A DNA stretch of 64,000 nt, from contig JAPDOI010001071.1 of the NCBI GenBank assembly GCA_029168955.1, forward strand, positions 72,001 to 136,000, written 5' to 3'. Numbering within the stretch: position 1 is the first letter of the stretch; the number at the start of each line of letters is the position of its first letter. Below, piece after piece: positions 45,601 through 52,856 of the stretch. The stretch comes from Aplectana chamaeleonis. Its lineage: Eukaryota; Nematoda; Chromadorea; Rhabditida; Cosmocercidae. Position numbers and translations under genes: made by a program. The notes beneath the pieces are model-generated. The model saw only the letters and a list, made by a program, of their open reading frames with translations. It was not told where the DNA came from and did no database searches.

Positions 45601-48600
45601 TTGAAGTCACTCGGCATCGAAAGACAGTTCAGGCGCGATGTTTCGTTTCGCAGGAAATGGAATAGTGACAGCTGGATGGAATGTGTTCAAGTTGTGGCTG
45701 AAGACCGTGAAAAATGGACACTGCTGACTACTAGGACGGCACACCTCGGTGAAGATGCGGAATGACCGCGTCAGGCGAAAGCCAACCGATTAAGTCAAAA
45801 GTCATTTGGGGTGCTGAATACGAATTCGATGTCCATTTGTCAAATCTCGAATTATTAAGGTGGGTTTTGCCTCCTAAATGGCAGGTTACCTACCGTAACC
45901 TACAGTAAACCTTGAAGCTCCGCAAGGAGACCAAGTGGACCACTCCACTTGGTCTCCTTGCGGAACTTTGAGGTTTACTGAATGGAGGGGGGTATATCTG
46001 GTTCCGGGCCTGATTTAGTGTGTGTGCCATTGCGGACTCATGTCGTGGGGGCGCGACGCATTGCTTTCGTACGCCCGCCTCTCATTAGCTAATCTTGCTG
46101 GATTTTCCTTGATTTTTTCTTGTTTCTCACTCCTTTCTCAACAGACTTTCAACTTGTTTCTCTTCCCCACTGCGCAAGTCCGCAATGGCACACACTAAAT
46201 CAGGCACGGAACTAGAGGATACACTGTTGAATATCGTTTTTATCGAAGACTTCCACTTTGCGAATAAATTGTTTCCCTTCCTTATATTTGGCAAAAGACA
46301 GAACCAGTCACGCTCCTGGGGGAATGTCTGAGAAAATCGTCAAAAGTTTGACCAAATCACGCTCCGGTGGGGTCTGAGAAAGTGGGCGAAAATTGTCAAA
46401 ATCACGCTTCTGGGGGGGGGGGAGGATTGGCTGAGTAAAGTTGGCCTTATCCACACCTCGTGCAGTACCCTGTTTGGTTTTTAGTTTATCGAAGCATTGT
46501 GGTAGTCTTCGGTGAAGGTATCGTACGAGTTCATCAATGATTAAGATTTGGAAGATCATCAATGCATCCCAGCCATATATGTGTTTTAGCATGCTGCGTT
46601 CACCAGTATCGGTGTGCAGGGGGGGGGGTCGCATTCTCCGTTGGGAAATCTATCATGAAGTGGAGGCACTCTCAAGTGACTTACGTGTATGCTCTCTTGG
46701 ATTTGCTCTATAACCAGAGTTTTAGAGTCCATTTCATGGACGAACAGATGAGGAATTGTCAACAAGAGGGCCGGAGTGCTGAAACGATTACAAGTGAACC
46801 ACAAGGAATGGGAAGCATTGCAAATCTCAATAAATTTGTGGATATGTCAGGTGCTGATGCCCGAGATTTTTTTAAATCGGGTATTCTGCTATTTGCCGTT
46901 ATTTAGGAGTGGAATTATTCACGGATGTCTTCACAAAGTTAGACGATCAATTTACTGAAAATAGCTCTAGTCAAATTGTTACGAGTATGTACATAAGAAG
47001 AGAAAAGCAGAAACTCGTAAGTTTTTTTATTAGTTGATTTATTATTTTCTACTAGCTGGAACCGTGTTTTAAATCGTCAAAAATAGTCGATAATTGACAA
47101 AATCTAGATAATGAAGATGTGATTGAAACCACTGTAATCTCGAGATGCTAAGTTCGACAGAAAGAATATTTTTGTGCGAGCCCGTTTTGGCTTAGAGGCA
47201 GTGTTCACGATGAAAAAAGTTGCCTTTTTTTGGCGAAAACGTAAGCTTTGGGTCCCTCTAACTACAGTAAGTACGGAAGTACGACGAAAAACTGGCAGGA
47301 AGAGGGTGAAAATCTCGTGGTCCGGTCAATTCATTGGATCGCCCCCCCCCACGTTATATAACAGTTGTCCTGCCTTCGTTTCACGAGAGGAACAGTTGCC
47401 GAATTTCGGGTATTTTTTATCGCGTAAGGTTCTAACATTCAAGCATGTGCAATGACTCATTTTTATCTTAAGGAGTTTTCTGTACAAGAAGCAGACAACA
47501 AAGTCACTTACCTAACAATTTTGGAGCACAAAACCATTTCCGATGTTAGGCTTGATGCTTTGTTTGTAGTCTCCCGAACTGGCTTACTATTAGTTAAATA
47601 TTTGAGTGGTTTCCTCAAACAGTTTGTCTTCGGTATTTGAGTTTTGTTGGAGTTTGCTCTATTAACCTCTTCTTCGCGGTCTTGCCTACACAAAACATCG
47701 AAAACTAGAGTGCGGTTTCTTATCGTGAACTTTGCCTTTAAGGGGATGTTGATCCAACTCACAGCGCGGGTGCAGTTCGTCTCGCACACGTGACGTGCGC
47801 GGCGCAAAACCGCTTCGTTCACGTCGTCGTTGGGGTGCGTTAACCGAGCGCCAACTAGTTTTTCTTTTTTAGGAGTGAGCACGGTTAACGCGCGCCAACC
47901 ACGACGTGAACCCAGCGGTTTTTCGCCACGAGCGACACGTGTGCCAGCCGAGCTGCTCCCGCGCAGTGAATCCGATCAACATCCCGCCTTCAAAGGTTAG
48001 CTGTGAAGTTGGGTGCCCTGAAGTCGCTAGATAATAAAGATGGGATTGGAATCGTTTCGGAAAATTTCTGAAAACGCTACATTCTCCGGAATGAATGTTT
48101 TCCGCGAATCCGTTTTGGCTTAACAATCTAGCTCATACAGAGTTCAAATGTCTATGAACCTAAAGAGCCTTGATGGTTAGAAATAAGGGGAAGAGGGACA
48201 TTAAAAATTATCAGTGCACAAAACTTCCTCTACAGTTTTTTGTAAAATTCAAAGGAGGTCGAACTACCCGAGTCGTTAGACAGAAGAAGAGTTGTGCTTT
48301 GGAAAGGTGTACCGCTGAAACATCACAGATGCAAGGGTTGGGCAGGGTTGTGACCGGTCGCAACGGCGGATCGTAAAAAATTGGGGATTTTTTTTGGGAG
48401 AAAAATGAAAATTTGGGTGAGGGGGTTCGTGAAATTTGTGGAAAAATTGGTTTTTTTTCTCATTTCAAATGAATATCCTTCAGTTTTGTGGGACATGTCA
48501 GAAAAAATCTTCTAACTTTTGAGCTCAGGTGGTATTCATACTACTCAACGCCAGCGCGGCGTGCACGTCATTTTTTCACATTAAGAGTTGTTCCTTACTG

Positions 48601-50117
48601 ACAATCATGACTCTTGTAGCGAAGCAAAATAGCTACAATTTGATCTTTAATTTCATTCCATTCCATAATAACTGATTTTAGTTGTATGTTTCTGAAAGTT
48701 CAAGCTTCCTGGACAAGACGCGAGCGGACGCGACGCGCGCGCATTAGAGCGCGTTATTCGCTAAGGGGCTTATTACTAAATATAGGGACTTTTAAAATTA
48801 GGTAAAGCGACGACGATCATTGGATGGTAGTTGTTGTTATTACACAAGACTGGTATACAATCAGAATCGTCCCGAAAAGAATTCTGATGAACGTCTTTTA
48901 AAGAAAAATATCCGTTGCGACAGTAACCCCCGGGTCGCAACTGGGGCTCAACGCCGGTCACAACGGGGGTTGGCTTCGGTAAGGAATAACTCCGCGAGGG
49001 TAGTGAGTTATGGAAATTTCAAGATATCAAATTTAAGAGAATCTAATTTTCATATCATTTTTCAGAATTTGAAAATTTTTCATTTTCCAGAATTTTTTCC
49101 CGTTGCGACCGGTTTTTCCAGCACATAGAAGTGCAAGATGAGAGTGTATATGCCGGTTCAACTCTGTATACTAGTGATGTAGTGCTGTAAGACGTGGAAT
49201 TAGAGTGAATAATGTTTTTTAATTAGTAACTCGTAAAATGTGCATTGACTAACACATTTACATCCACATCGACACTATTCTGCTGCATTTTGAAGTAAGT
49301 ACTCCCATTTCGCGTGCTTCATTGTGGATTTGCGAGACATATTATTCGTATTTATATATTATTTTCACTATTATATGTATTTGAATAGGTGCAATGGACG
49401 TGGAACACATTGCAATAGTCTACAGCGCGTCGCTTTTCACGGGTCTTCAATGCCTTTTCAGCTGAAGGGGGGGGGGGCTCTAATAGAGGGAGGTGTTCTA
49501 TTTTTCAACCTCCACGGAAAGGGGGGTTCAGAGGGAGGGGTTCAAATAGAGGGGGTGTTCAATAACAGGAAAAACGGTATTTTGGAAAAAAATTTCATCT
49601 CAGGGGGGATCGTAAAATGTTGGTCACCGGTCGCAACGACCTGCTCAACCCTGGAAGCAAGGGAAAATTCGATGGCTCATATTTGGTGCGGGCTGTGTTA
49701 CTAGCAAGATAATTGTTTGTTCAGAAATCACCATCACTAGCTAATCAGGAGTCAATATCGCCAGATCTTTTTACATCTGCCCTATCATCTTCCACTACCA
49801 ATTTTCAATCATGCTATTCTAGTTGTAAGTGACGCATGTTCACTTTTTGGATTCCGGTTGATTTCTGTATACCATATTTAGTGAATGCGGGCGAACCTTC
49901 TAACCAGTCAACTGGGGAAACATTCAGAGTCACAAGAGTGGTTACTGAGGGAGAGTATGTGTTTTATTTCTGTATTTCTTTCGATTTTTGTGCTATTCAT
50001 CATATCATTTCCAGATTACTGTCTAGTCCTGTGAAGTTTGCTGAATTTGTGGGAGAGTCGCGGTTAATTTTTCGTATAAAGAATTCTGATGCCGTATTGG
50101 ATAATAAGGATAACAGT
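33512..50117 (+). CDS. atg-2: ATG2 autophagy lipid-transfer protein, N-terminal part (10 exons)
   Basis: ATG2 proteins are rod-shaped bridges that move phospholipids from the endoplasmic reticulum to the growing phagophore, working with WIPI-type proteins and the ATG9 scramblase. The N-terminal chorein-like domain is at the ER end. Ten exons are proposed: 33512-33682, 35349-35424, 35537-35644, 35701-35840, 37500-37618, 46726-46850, 46907-47016, 49725-49824, 49882-49954 and 50015-50117. All nine junctions have GT and AG ends and keep phase, giving 1125 bases or 375 codons with no stop. Diagnostic segments follow known ATG2 order: RYLGQFLEQNLTLDQLS, NELLKSMNAPLRLTDGFVGG, VPWRSL and LDLTF, CLELSDTTIRFENPP, then GESRLIFRIKNSD. 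Family members are roughly 1900-2300 residues, so about a sixth is present. The next exon was not found; the gene either continues past large insertions or is truncated. Confidence 0.85.
33683..35348. other. atg-2 intron 1 (1.67 kb)
   Basis: Contains GC-rich sequence with SCORE-free matches to the GCGGCGCGGCAG motif of the MITE at 32598 (near 34380). A short foldback at about 34918-35022 has the arms GTCCACGATAAATTT and AAATTTATCGTGGAC. No additional exon was recognised. Confidence 0.5.
35349..35840 (+). CDS. atg-2: atg-2 exons 2-4
   Basis: Exon 2 (35349-35424) encodes NELLKSMNAPLRLTDGFVGG. Exon 3 (35537-35644) begins with the split glutamate and encodes VPWRSLTSEASK and VRQLDLTFQSRED. Exon 4 (35701-35840) encodes SMIGSVVESLVSSSELARSF followed by an acidic stretch and DGVKAFTK. 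Introns 2 and 3 are 112 and 56 bases, typical of compact nematode genes. Phases are 0 to 1, 1 to 1 and 1 to 0. The NE-L-SM-(A/S)PL-L--GFVG series and the VPW block are characteristic of ATG2 directly after the chorein region. Confidence 0.85.
36062..36107. repeat. Short hairpin in atg-2 intron 4
   Basis: AGGTCTGCTATTGGTC and GACCAATAGCAGACCT are perfect inverted repeats with a 13 base loop, abutting the start of the Jockey/CR1 fragment. Confidence 0.7.
36108..36830 (+). pseudogene. 5'-truncated Jockey/CR1-group retrotransposon fragment
   Basis: Sequence homologous to the 3' end of the element at 50960-54460 begins near 36108 and ends near the GAGGCTGCAGAAGA terminus. Encoded pieces in order are WNKLQRVQNAALRIATGCA, SSPVEHLNAEACILPVKEHC, QQMYINVL, then after a frame break RERLMRTPFADA and MERLRLLREEHTQFVRGH. 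Several frameshifts and missing bases (for example after QPNRKEE at 36410, and in the C-terminal zinc-knuckle region) make it non-functional. It sits in intron 4 of atg-2, in the sense orientation. Confidence 0.85.
37105..37415. repeat. Foldback repeat with G-runs in atg-2 intron 4
   Basis: The left end (GACAAGGTATGGCGTGAGGT) pairs with the right end (CCATACCTCTTGTCGTACCC). Between them lie runs of G and GGTCTGAGAAGATCG-type phrases, which recur at 46300-46480 (TCACGCTCCTGGGGG, GTCTGAGAAA, CACCTCGTGCAGTACCC). A MITE-like family of unknown type. Confidence 0.5.
37500..37618 (+). CDS. atg-2: atg-2 exon 5
   Basis: Begins after TATTTTTTAG and encodes 39 codons including CLELSDTTIRFENPP and CTAIEIRLK, plus two bases of a split glutamate codon. 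The pattern of an alternating strand ending in TxxR-E--P matches the ATG2 segment that follows the acidic loop. The donor is GTATGT at 37619. The following intron is 9107 bases, the largest here, because of nested transposons. Confidence 0.85.
37619..38407. other. atg-2 intron 5, proximal part
   Basis: Non-coding. From about 38125 to 38407 it consists of the dispersed repeat with GGGGTGCTGATCACGAATCT and GGTGGGTATATGGTAG motifs, into which the RTE element inserted. Confidence 0.5.
38420..40732 (-). pseudogene. RTE endonuclease plus reverse transcriptase ORF, inverted part of copy 2
   Basis: A single open frame of about 770 codons joins the endonuclease and reverse transcriptase domains, showing that the family encodes one polyprotein and that copy 1 is split by an indel. 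Motifs include ETRLKD, SAHAPTET, GIDANAKMG, SDHRP, then AFLDFEAAFDS, GVRQGAVAGPFLFN and LEYADDIVLF. The frame stays open upstream of 40732 to about 40800, but a one-base loss near the original start (around 40830) breaks the first codons. It ends at the inversion junction, where the C-terminal region is detached; codons after NSLTK come from host repeat DNA. Confidence 0.93.
41088..41394 (+). pseudogene. RTE C-terminal region, part 1 (copy 2)
   Basis: The plus-strand continuation after the twin-priming junction encodes WSTTIAKEVKLRVYLSA, then METLD-like RKLFRRLLEYFWP and RGRCQHLL. It stops where the nested element begins. The remaining codons continue at 45477. Confidence 0.9.
41431..41870. 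repeat. 43 bp tandem array, left end of nested element
   Basis: About eight copies of a 43 base unit, each containing GTCGAATATTCGAAAAAG, then GCGATATCCGACTACAG. The unit has two self-complementary cores, CGAATATTCG and GATATC. Open frames of 110-170 codons across it are a by-product of the repeat. Confidence 0.9.
42441..42942. mobile_element. hAT-like MITE (CAGGGTTGGGCAGG termini)
   Basis: The 502 base element begins CAGGGTTGGGCAGG and ends CCTGCTCAGCCATG. The flanks TTATGGGC (42433-42440) and TTATGGGA (42943-42950) form an 8 bp duplication with one mismatch. The CAGGG start and 8 bp duplication fit hAT. Inside are G-runs and CGTAAAATTTTGGTCACCGG, shared with the longer relative at 48332-49653. 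No protein is encoded. Confidence 0.85.
43681..43966. repeat. GC-rich foldback inside nested element
   Basis: Bases 43690-43758 (GGCGGCCCATGCGGCCGGCG, TGCTTGGCAGGC) pair with 43888-43955 as near-perfect complements, with a spacer of about 130 bases. Overlapping open frames on both strands result from this symmetry. Confidence 0.75.
43997..44590 (+). other. 197-codon open frame, unidentified
   Basis: The frame contains two copies of a G-Y-S-A-G-E-x-R-L phrase and is rich in proline, glycine and arginine. The DNA under it has related CGGTTATTCCGCGGGGG and ACAACCG phrases that recur on both strands to about 44930, so the frame is more likely carried by a repeat than a gene. No domain is recognised. 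Confidence 0.25.
45060..45455. repeat. 43 bp tandem array, right end of nested element
   Basis: Same unit and orientation as 41431-41870, opening with the same GTCGGATAAAAAAGTCGAC phrase. Alternating GACTATAG and GACTACAG variants suggest duplication in blocks of two or three units. Confidence 0.9.
45477..45765 (+). pseudogene. RTE C-terminal region, part 2 (copy 2)
   Basis: The continuation of the interrupted RTE frame encodes RRTPDRLVQHAL, RPPGRRRKFWTDVVKEDL and the terminal RTAHLGEDAE, followed by the short 3' tail ending near 45800. Confidence 0.9.
45801..45880. repeat. Dispersed repeat flanking the RTE insertion
   Basis: The continuation of the repeat seen at 38125-38407 (GGGGTGCTGAATACGAATTC), separated from it by the 7.4 kb nest. 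Confidence 0.65.
45903..45980. repeat. Near-perfect 36 bp hairpin
   Basis: Arms CAGTAAACCT to CAAGTGG and CCACTTGG to GGTTTACTG pair with about two mismatches around a 6 base loop (ACCACT). The innermost 20 or so pairs (CGCAAGGAGACCAAGTGG) are perfect. The size is right for a small-RNA precursor, but it may simply be a short foldback. It is transcribed if atg-2 intron 5 is. Confidence 0.8.
46001..46212. repeat. MITE-like foldback (CCTGATTTAGTGTGTG)
   Basis: About 37 base arms, GGTTCCGGGCCTGATTTAG to ATTGCGGACT and AGTCCGCAAT to CTAAATCAGGCACGGAACT, face each other over 212 bases. Non-coding. Confidence 0.8.
46300..46480. repeat. G-run repeat related to 37105-37415
   Basis: Tandem phrases of TCACGCTCCTGGGGG and GTCTGAGAAA with a CACCTCGTGCAGTACCC end. 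Truncated relative of the foldback in intron 4. Confidence 0.45.
46726..47016 (+). CDS. atg-2: atg-2 exons 6-7
   Basis: Exon 6 (46726-46850) completes the split glutamate and encodes VHFMDEQMRNCQQEG, then ANLNKFVDMS. Exon 7 (46907-47016) completes a glycine and encodes VELFTDVFTKLDDQF to REKQKL, followed by a GTAAG donor. Intron 6 is 56 bases. The series FMDE, then K-(F/L)---(S/A)GVEL, corresponds to the ATG2 segment where the N-terminal domain joins the first long repeat of the rod. Phases are 2 to 1 and 1 to 0. Confidence 0.82.
47017..48331. other. atg-2 intron 7, proximal part
   Basis: Non-coding. The phrases CTAGATAATGAAGATG and CCGTTTTGGCTTA near 47105-47195 recur as CTAGATAATAAAGATG and CCGTTTTGGCTTA near 48028-48122, a diverged direct repeat. 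A foldback lies between them (47741-47989). Confidence 0.5.
47741..47989. repeat. Foldback MITE with GGGATGTTGATC ends
   Basis: The left arm (GGGGATGTTGATCCAACTCA, GCGCGGG, CACACGTG, AACCG) pairs with the right arm (CGGTT, ACACGTGTG, CCCGCGC, GATCAACATCCC) over about 110 bases each. GC-rich, non-coding. Confidence 0.75.
48332..49653. mobile_element. Longer hAT-like element related to the MITE at 42441
   Basis: Opens CAAGGGTTGGGCAGGG and closes CCTGCTCAACCCTG. It shares TAACCCCCGGGT, GGCTCAACGCCGGTC and TCGTAAAATGTTGGTCACCGG with the element at 42441-42942. A matching target duplication is not evident, so it may be two truncated copies or one enlarged by insertions (for example the G-rich stretch 49460-49560). 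No transposase is recognised. Confidence 0.65.
49725..50117 (+). CDS. atg-2: atg-2 exons 8-10
   Basis: Exon 8 (49725-49824) is a serine-rich linker (SPDLFTSALSSSTTNFQS). Exon 9 (49882-49954) encodes NAGEPSNQSTGETFRVTRVV. Exon 10 (50015-50117) encodes SSPVKFAEFVGESRLIFRIK, NSDAVLDNKDNS. Introns of 57 and 60 bases have TTTAG and TTCCAG acceptors and GTAAGT or GTATGT donors. The last exon corresponds to the conserved ATG2 block G-xEL-x-KLKQN, so its identity is secure. Exons 8 and 9 are placed by phase and splice signals only. Confidence 0.8.
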
Positions 50118-50959
50118 GTAAGTTACTCCCCATAGTCCACATGTTTTATTCTAATACAGTGCGTTTTCATTATATGCGTCCACCCTGATTTCGGAAGATA
50201 TTGCTCTCCAGCGTTGTACTGAACATTCACCACTATCGTGAGTGAATTAATTGTGTTGAAAAACCTAAATATCCACGGTTCCAGAATTTCATCTTTCCAA
50301 GAACCTTTTTCATTACATCTTTTCGATTTTCGGGATTTTCGGCCGTTTCATAATATACTTCCACTCAATCTGACAAAGATTTCGTTACATAATTGGAGCG
50401 ACTTCACACTAATCAGCAGGCTCTATGTGCTTCACAAATTGTAGCTAATTCGACAGGTCGATTTGACCATCTGTTCGTTCAGTTACGAAGAACTGAGGAG
50501 TCGAAATCGCTCAAAATGTAGAGGATCCCGTTTTTAGCTCATGAATGACTGGAACTCGTGTGTACCCCAGGCGTTATGATTGTTAAGAGATTCTTTATAT
50601 CGGTCTACCAACTGTTACGCGCCAACCAGACCAAAACTTCGATATTTTTGTGCCAAGATCTGGTGAAGTGCATCTCCTACGGAGTATCCTAGTGGGACCT
50701 TAGTGATCGCTGCCCTCCTCCTCCTCCCTCAAAGAGATGATAATGCAAACATTTTGATACTCGTCTAAGCCCGTACGACAAGACACGAAGTCCAGCTGAA
50801 GCCATTTGTCGCGACAAAATGCCCTTCACGTCGTCAAAGATCCGCCGCCAAAATTGGGCCTACAGAAGCATTAGGTTTGTCGCCTCAAGACACGCCGACC
50901 GGACCTCACTCCATCCAGGACTGTCTAGATCGGCACTCTTCTTGTTGGAAAAGATCACA
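50118..50959. other. Downstream of atg-2 exon 10; next exon not found
   Basis: After the GTAAGT donor at 50118 I find no acceptor leading into a recognisable ATG2 segment. Candidate acceptors near 50159, 50285 and 50474 open frames that stop quickly or lack ATG2 character. Confidence 0.5.
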
Positions 50960-51023
50960 AGGACATGAACAATCAATTTTTATGAGCATGTGCTGTTCTT
51001 CTGCAGCCTCAAAGTGGTTTTTG

Positions 51024-52856
51024 TCATAGGTTGAGGAACTGGGCGGCCTTCACAGGATTCGTCCAAAGGTCCATGGTTGTTAAGGAGGTAGGTCTCTTCG
51101 GGCACATGAACAAGTGCGCCGTGTCGTGTCCGGGAGCACCACAGTCCGGGCATGCGTCTGGTCGGCTGCTGTCGATCTTGTTGACGTAGGACATGAGCAG
51201 AATAGAATGACCACAGCGCAGCGATGCAAGAGCACATCTGGCTCGTCTGCCGAGTTGAGACTCGGACTCGCAAACCCGAGGCGGCACCGTTCCCAAGATA
51301 GGGTTCACAGCCGCCTTTGCTAGGTATCCTTCAACAAACTGGGTGTGCTCCTCACGCAGAAGACGAAGCCTTTCCATGTTGGAGTCGGCCCATCTCTGTA
51401 CATCAACTTTACGAGGAGCATCGGCAAACGGCGTCCTAATCGACCTCTCTCTTATGGGCTTCATGATTCTCTTTGACGGATGATTCGGCTGTCTCAGAAC
51501 ATTAATATACATCTGCTGTGCCTGGAGTTCACAATGCTCCTTGACCGGCAATATGCAGGCCTCCGCGTGAAGATGCTCCACCGGGGAGCTCCTTGCACAA
51601 CCGGTAGCAATTCTAAGCGCAGCATTCTGTACACGCTGCAGCTTATTCCAGGAGCTGCTAGACACCAGGTACTGCCACACTGGTGCCGCATATTCCAGAG
51701 CCGGCTGAAGTATTGCTCTGTAGGTTCTCAATATCGTCTCTCGGCTGCTTCCCCATGATGTTCCTCCGAGAGCTCTCAAGATATTAAGCCTAGCCTTGAC
51801 GACTGTTTGTTTCTGTTCCGCGTTTTTGTGGAACTTCAGTGACGGATCAAGAATAAGGCCAAGCAGCTTGGGGAATTTTGCTGCTGGCAACAGGTCACCA
51901 TCCCATTTGACATCTGGATGGGCACTGTGTTCCTTGGTGTTTGTTGTGAACACTGAAACAGAGGATTTTGCGGCAGAGACTGTGAGCATCATATTATCGA
52001 GGAAGAGCTTCAACTCGACGAGATAGGCGCTGATCTTGTTAGCGGCTATCTGCAGGTCACGGTCCTGGCACATGATGGTGATGTCGTCGGCATACATAAC
52101 AATCTTTACATCATTGGGAGGCTCGGGAATGTCCTCAAGATACAGGCTGAATAGGGCAGGGGACAACACTCCGCCTTGCGGAACACCGGCTGCTATTGGA
52201 ATGCTATCGGATACATGATTCTGGAACAGAACCTTAGCCCGGCGGCCTTTAGTGAACGCTGCAATCCATCGCTTCTGCCATGATGGTAGCGACGACTTGA
52301 GCAGTTTCTCGGACAGCAGTCCCAAGTTAACAGAGTCAAACGCTTTGCTCAGGTCGAGGGCGACGGCCACCGTTCTCAGGGGCTTTCTCATGTTGAACCC
52401 ATCGACCGCAAAGCTCACGATCTCTAGTAGAGCAGTAGTAGTAGAGTGAAGTTTCCTGAACCCATGCTGATGCTGCTGTCGCTCATTTTGATCAGCCAGG
52501 TCCGTCACGATCAGCTTTTCAGCTAATTTAGCGACGGGCGATAACAGGCTTATTGGTCGAAAGCCCTTTGCCGTGCCTTGGGACTTGCCTGGCTTTGGCA
52601 ACGGTATCACATTGGCTGTCTTCCAAGCTTGGGGTAGAGTGCAGGTCCGGAAATAAGTGTTAATGATATCTGCAAGCATCGGTAGAAGTTCCGTGGGAAG
52701 CTTCTTCAGGATGGCTGGGGAGATACCGTCAGGTCCGATAGCCTTCGAATTCCGCATTTCTTTGATAGCCTTCTCTACTTGTGTGAGAGTAAAGGCCTCA
52801 GATGCGTTCATGAGCGGCAACCGGCTCAGCTCTCTAACCGTGACTCTGTATTGCAC
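51024..52856 (-). CDS. Retrotransposon ORF: reverse transcriptase and zinc knuckle
   Basis: The 610-residue frame overlaps the endonuclease frame by 31 bases in another register. Reverse transcriptase motifs are GPDGI (41-45), GFRPISLL (98-105), ALDLSKAFDSV (166-176, motif A), GVPQGGVLSPALF (224-236, motif B) and MYADDIT (254-260, motif C with both aspartates). Near residue 575-591 is CPDCGAPGHDTAHLFMC, a cysteine-histidine knuckle common at the C-terminus of Jockey, R1 and I-type elements. No internal stop is seen, so the enzyme looks capable of function if it is expressed from the joined frames. The family level (Jockey versus CR1) is inferred from motif style. Confidence 0.87.
   Translation of the reverse strand: MQYRVTVRELSRLPLMNASEAFTLTQVEKAIKEMRNSKAIGPDGISPAILKKLPTELLPMLADIINTYFRTCTLPQAWKTANVIPLPKPGKSQGTAKGFRPISLLSPVAKLAEKLIVTDLADQNERQQHQHGFRKLHSTTTALLEIVSFAVDGFNMRKPLRTVAVALDLSKAFDSVNLGLLSEKLLKSSLPSWQKRWIAAFTKGRRAKVLFQNHVSDSIPIAAGVPQGGVLSPALFSLYLEDIPEPPNDVKIVMYADDITIMCQDRDLQIAANKISAYLVELKLFLDNMMLTVSAAKSSVSVFTTNTKEHSAHPDVKWDGDLLPAAKFPKLLGLILDPSLKFHKNAEQKQTVVKARLNILRALGGTSWGSSRETILRTYRAILQPALEYAAPVWQYLVSSSSWNKLQRVQNAALRIATGCARSSPVEHLHAEACILPVKEHCELQAQQMYINVLRQPNHPSKRIMKPIRERSIRTPFADAPRKVDVQRWADSNMERLRLLREEHTQFVEGYLAKAAVNPILGTVPPRVCESESQLGRRARCALASLRCGHSILLMSYVNKIDSSRPDACPDCGAPGHDTAHLFMCPKRPTSLTTMDLWTNPVKAAQFLNL

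Larger units (their letters stand above)
38420..45800 (+). mobile_element. RTE retrotransposon with inverted 5' part (copy 2), interrupted by a nested element
   Basis: The flanks carry a 12 bp target duplication, GTTATTTGGGGT at 38408-38419 and GTCATTTGGGGT at 45801-45812 (one mismatch). From the left, 38420-41065 is the 5' part of the element on the minus strand, ending at the native 5' terminus GGGGGTGTGTATAC. From 41066 the 3' part runs on the plus strand, starting ATTCAATTCTCTAACCAAG, which overlaps the last roughly 19 bases of the inverted part. It is split at 41394 by the 4.1 kb element and resumes at 45477, ending in the TTAAGTCAA tail at about 45800. This is the standard product of twin priming during reverse transcription. 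Confidence 0.93.

Noticed and set aside
47452..47640. Possible extra atg-2 exon in intron 7
   Set aside because: The flanking exons already join in phase without it, and the frame lacks ATG2 character and a good donor.
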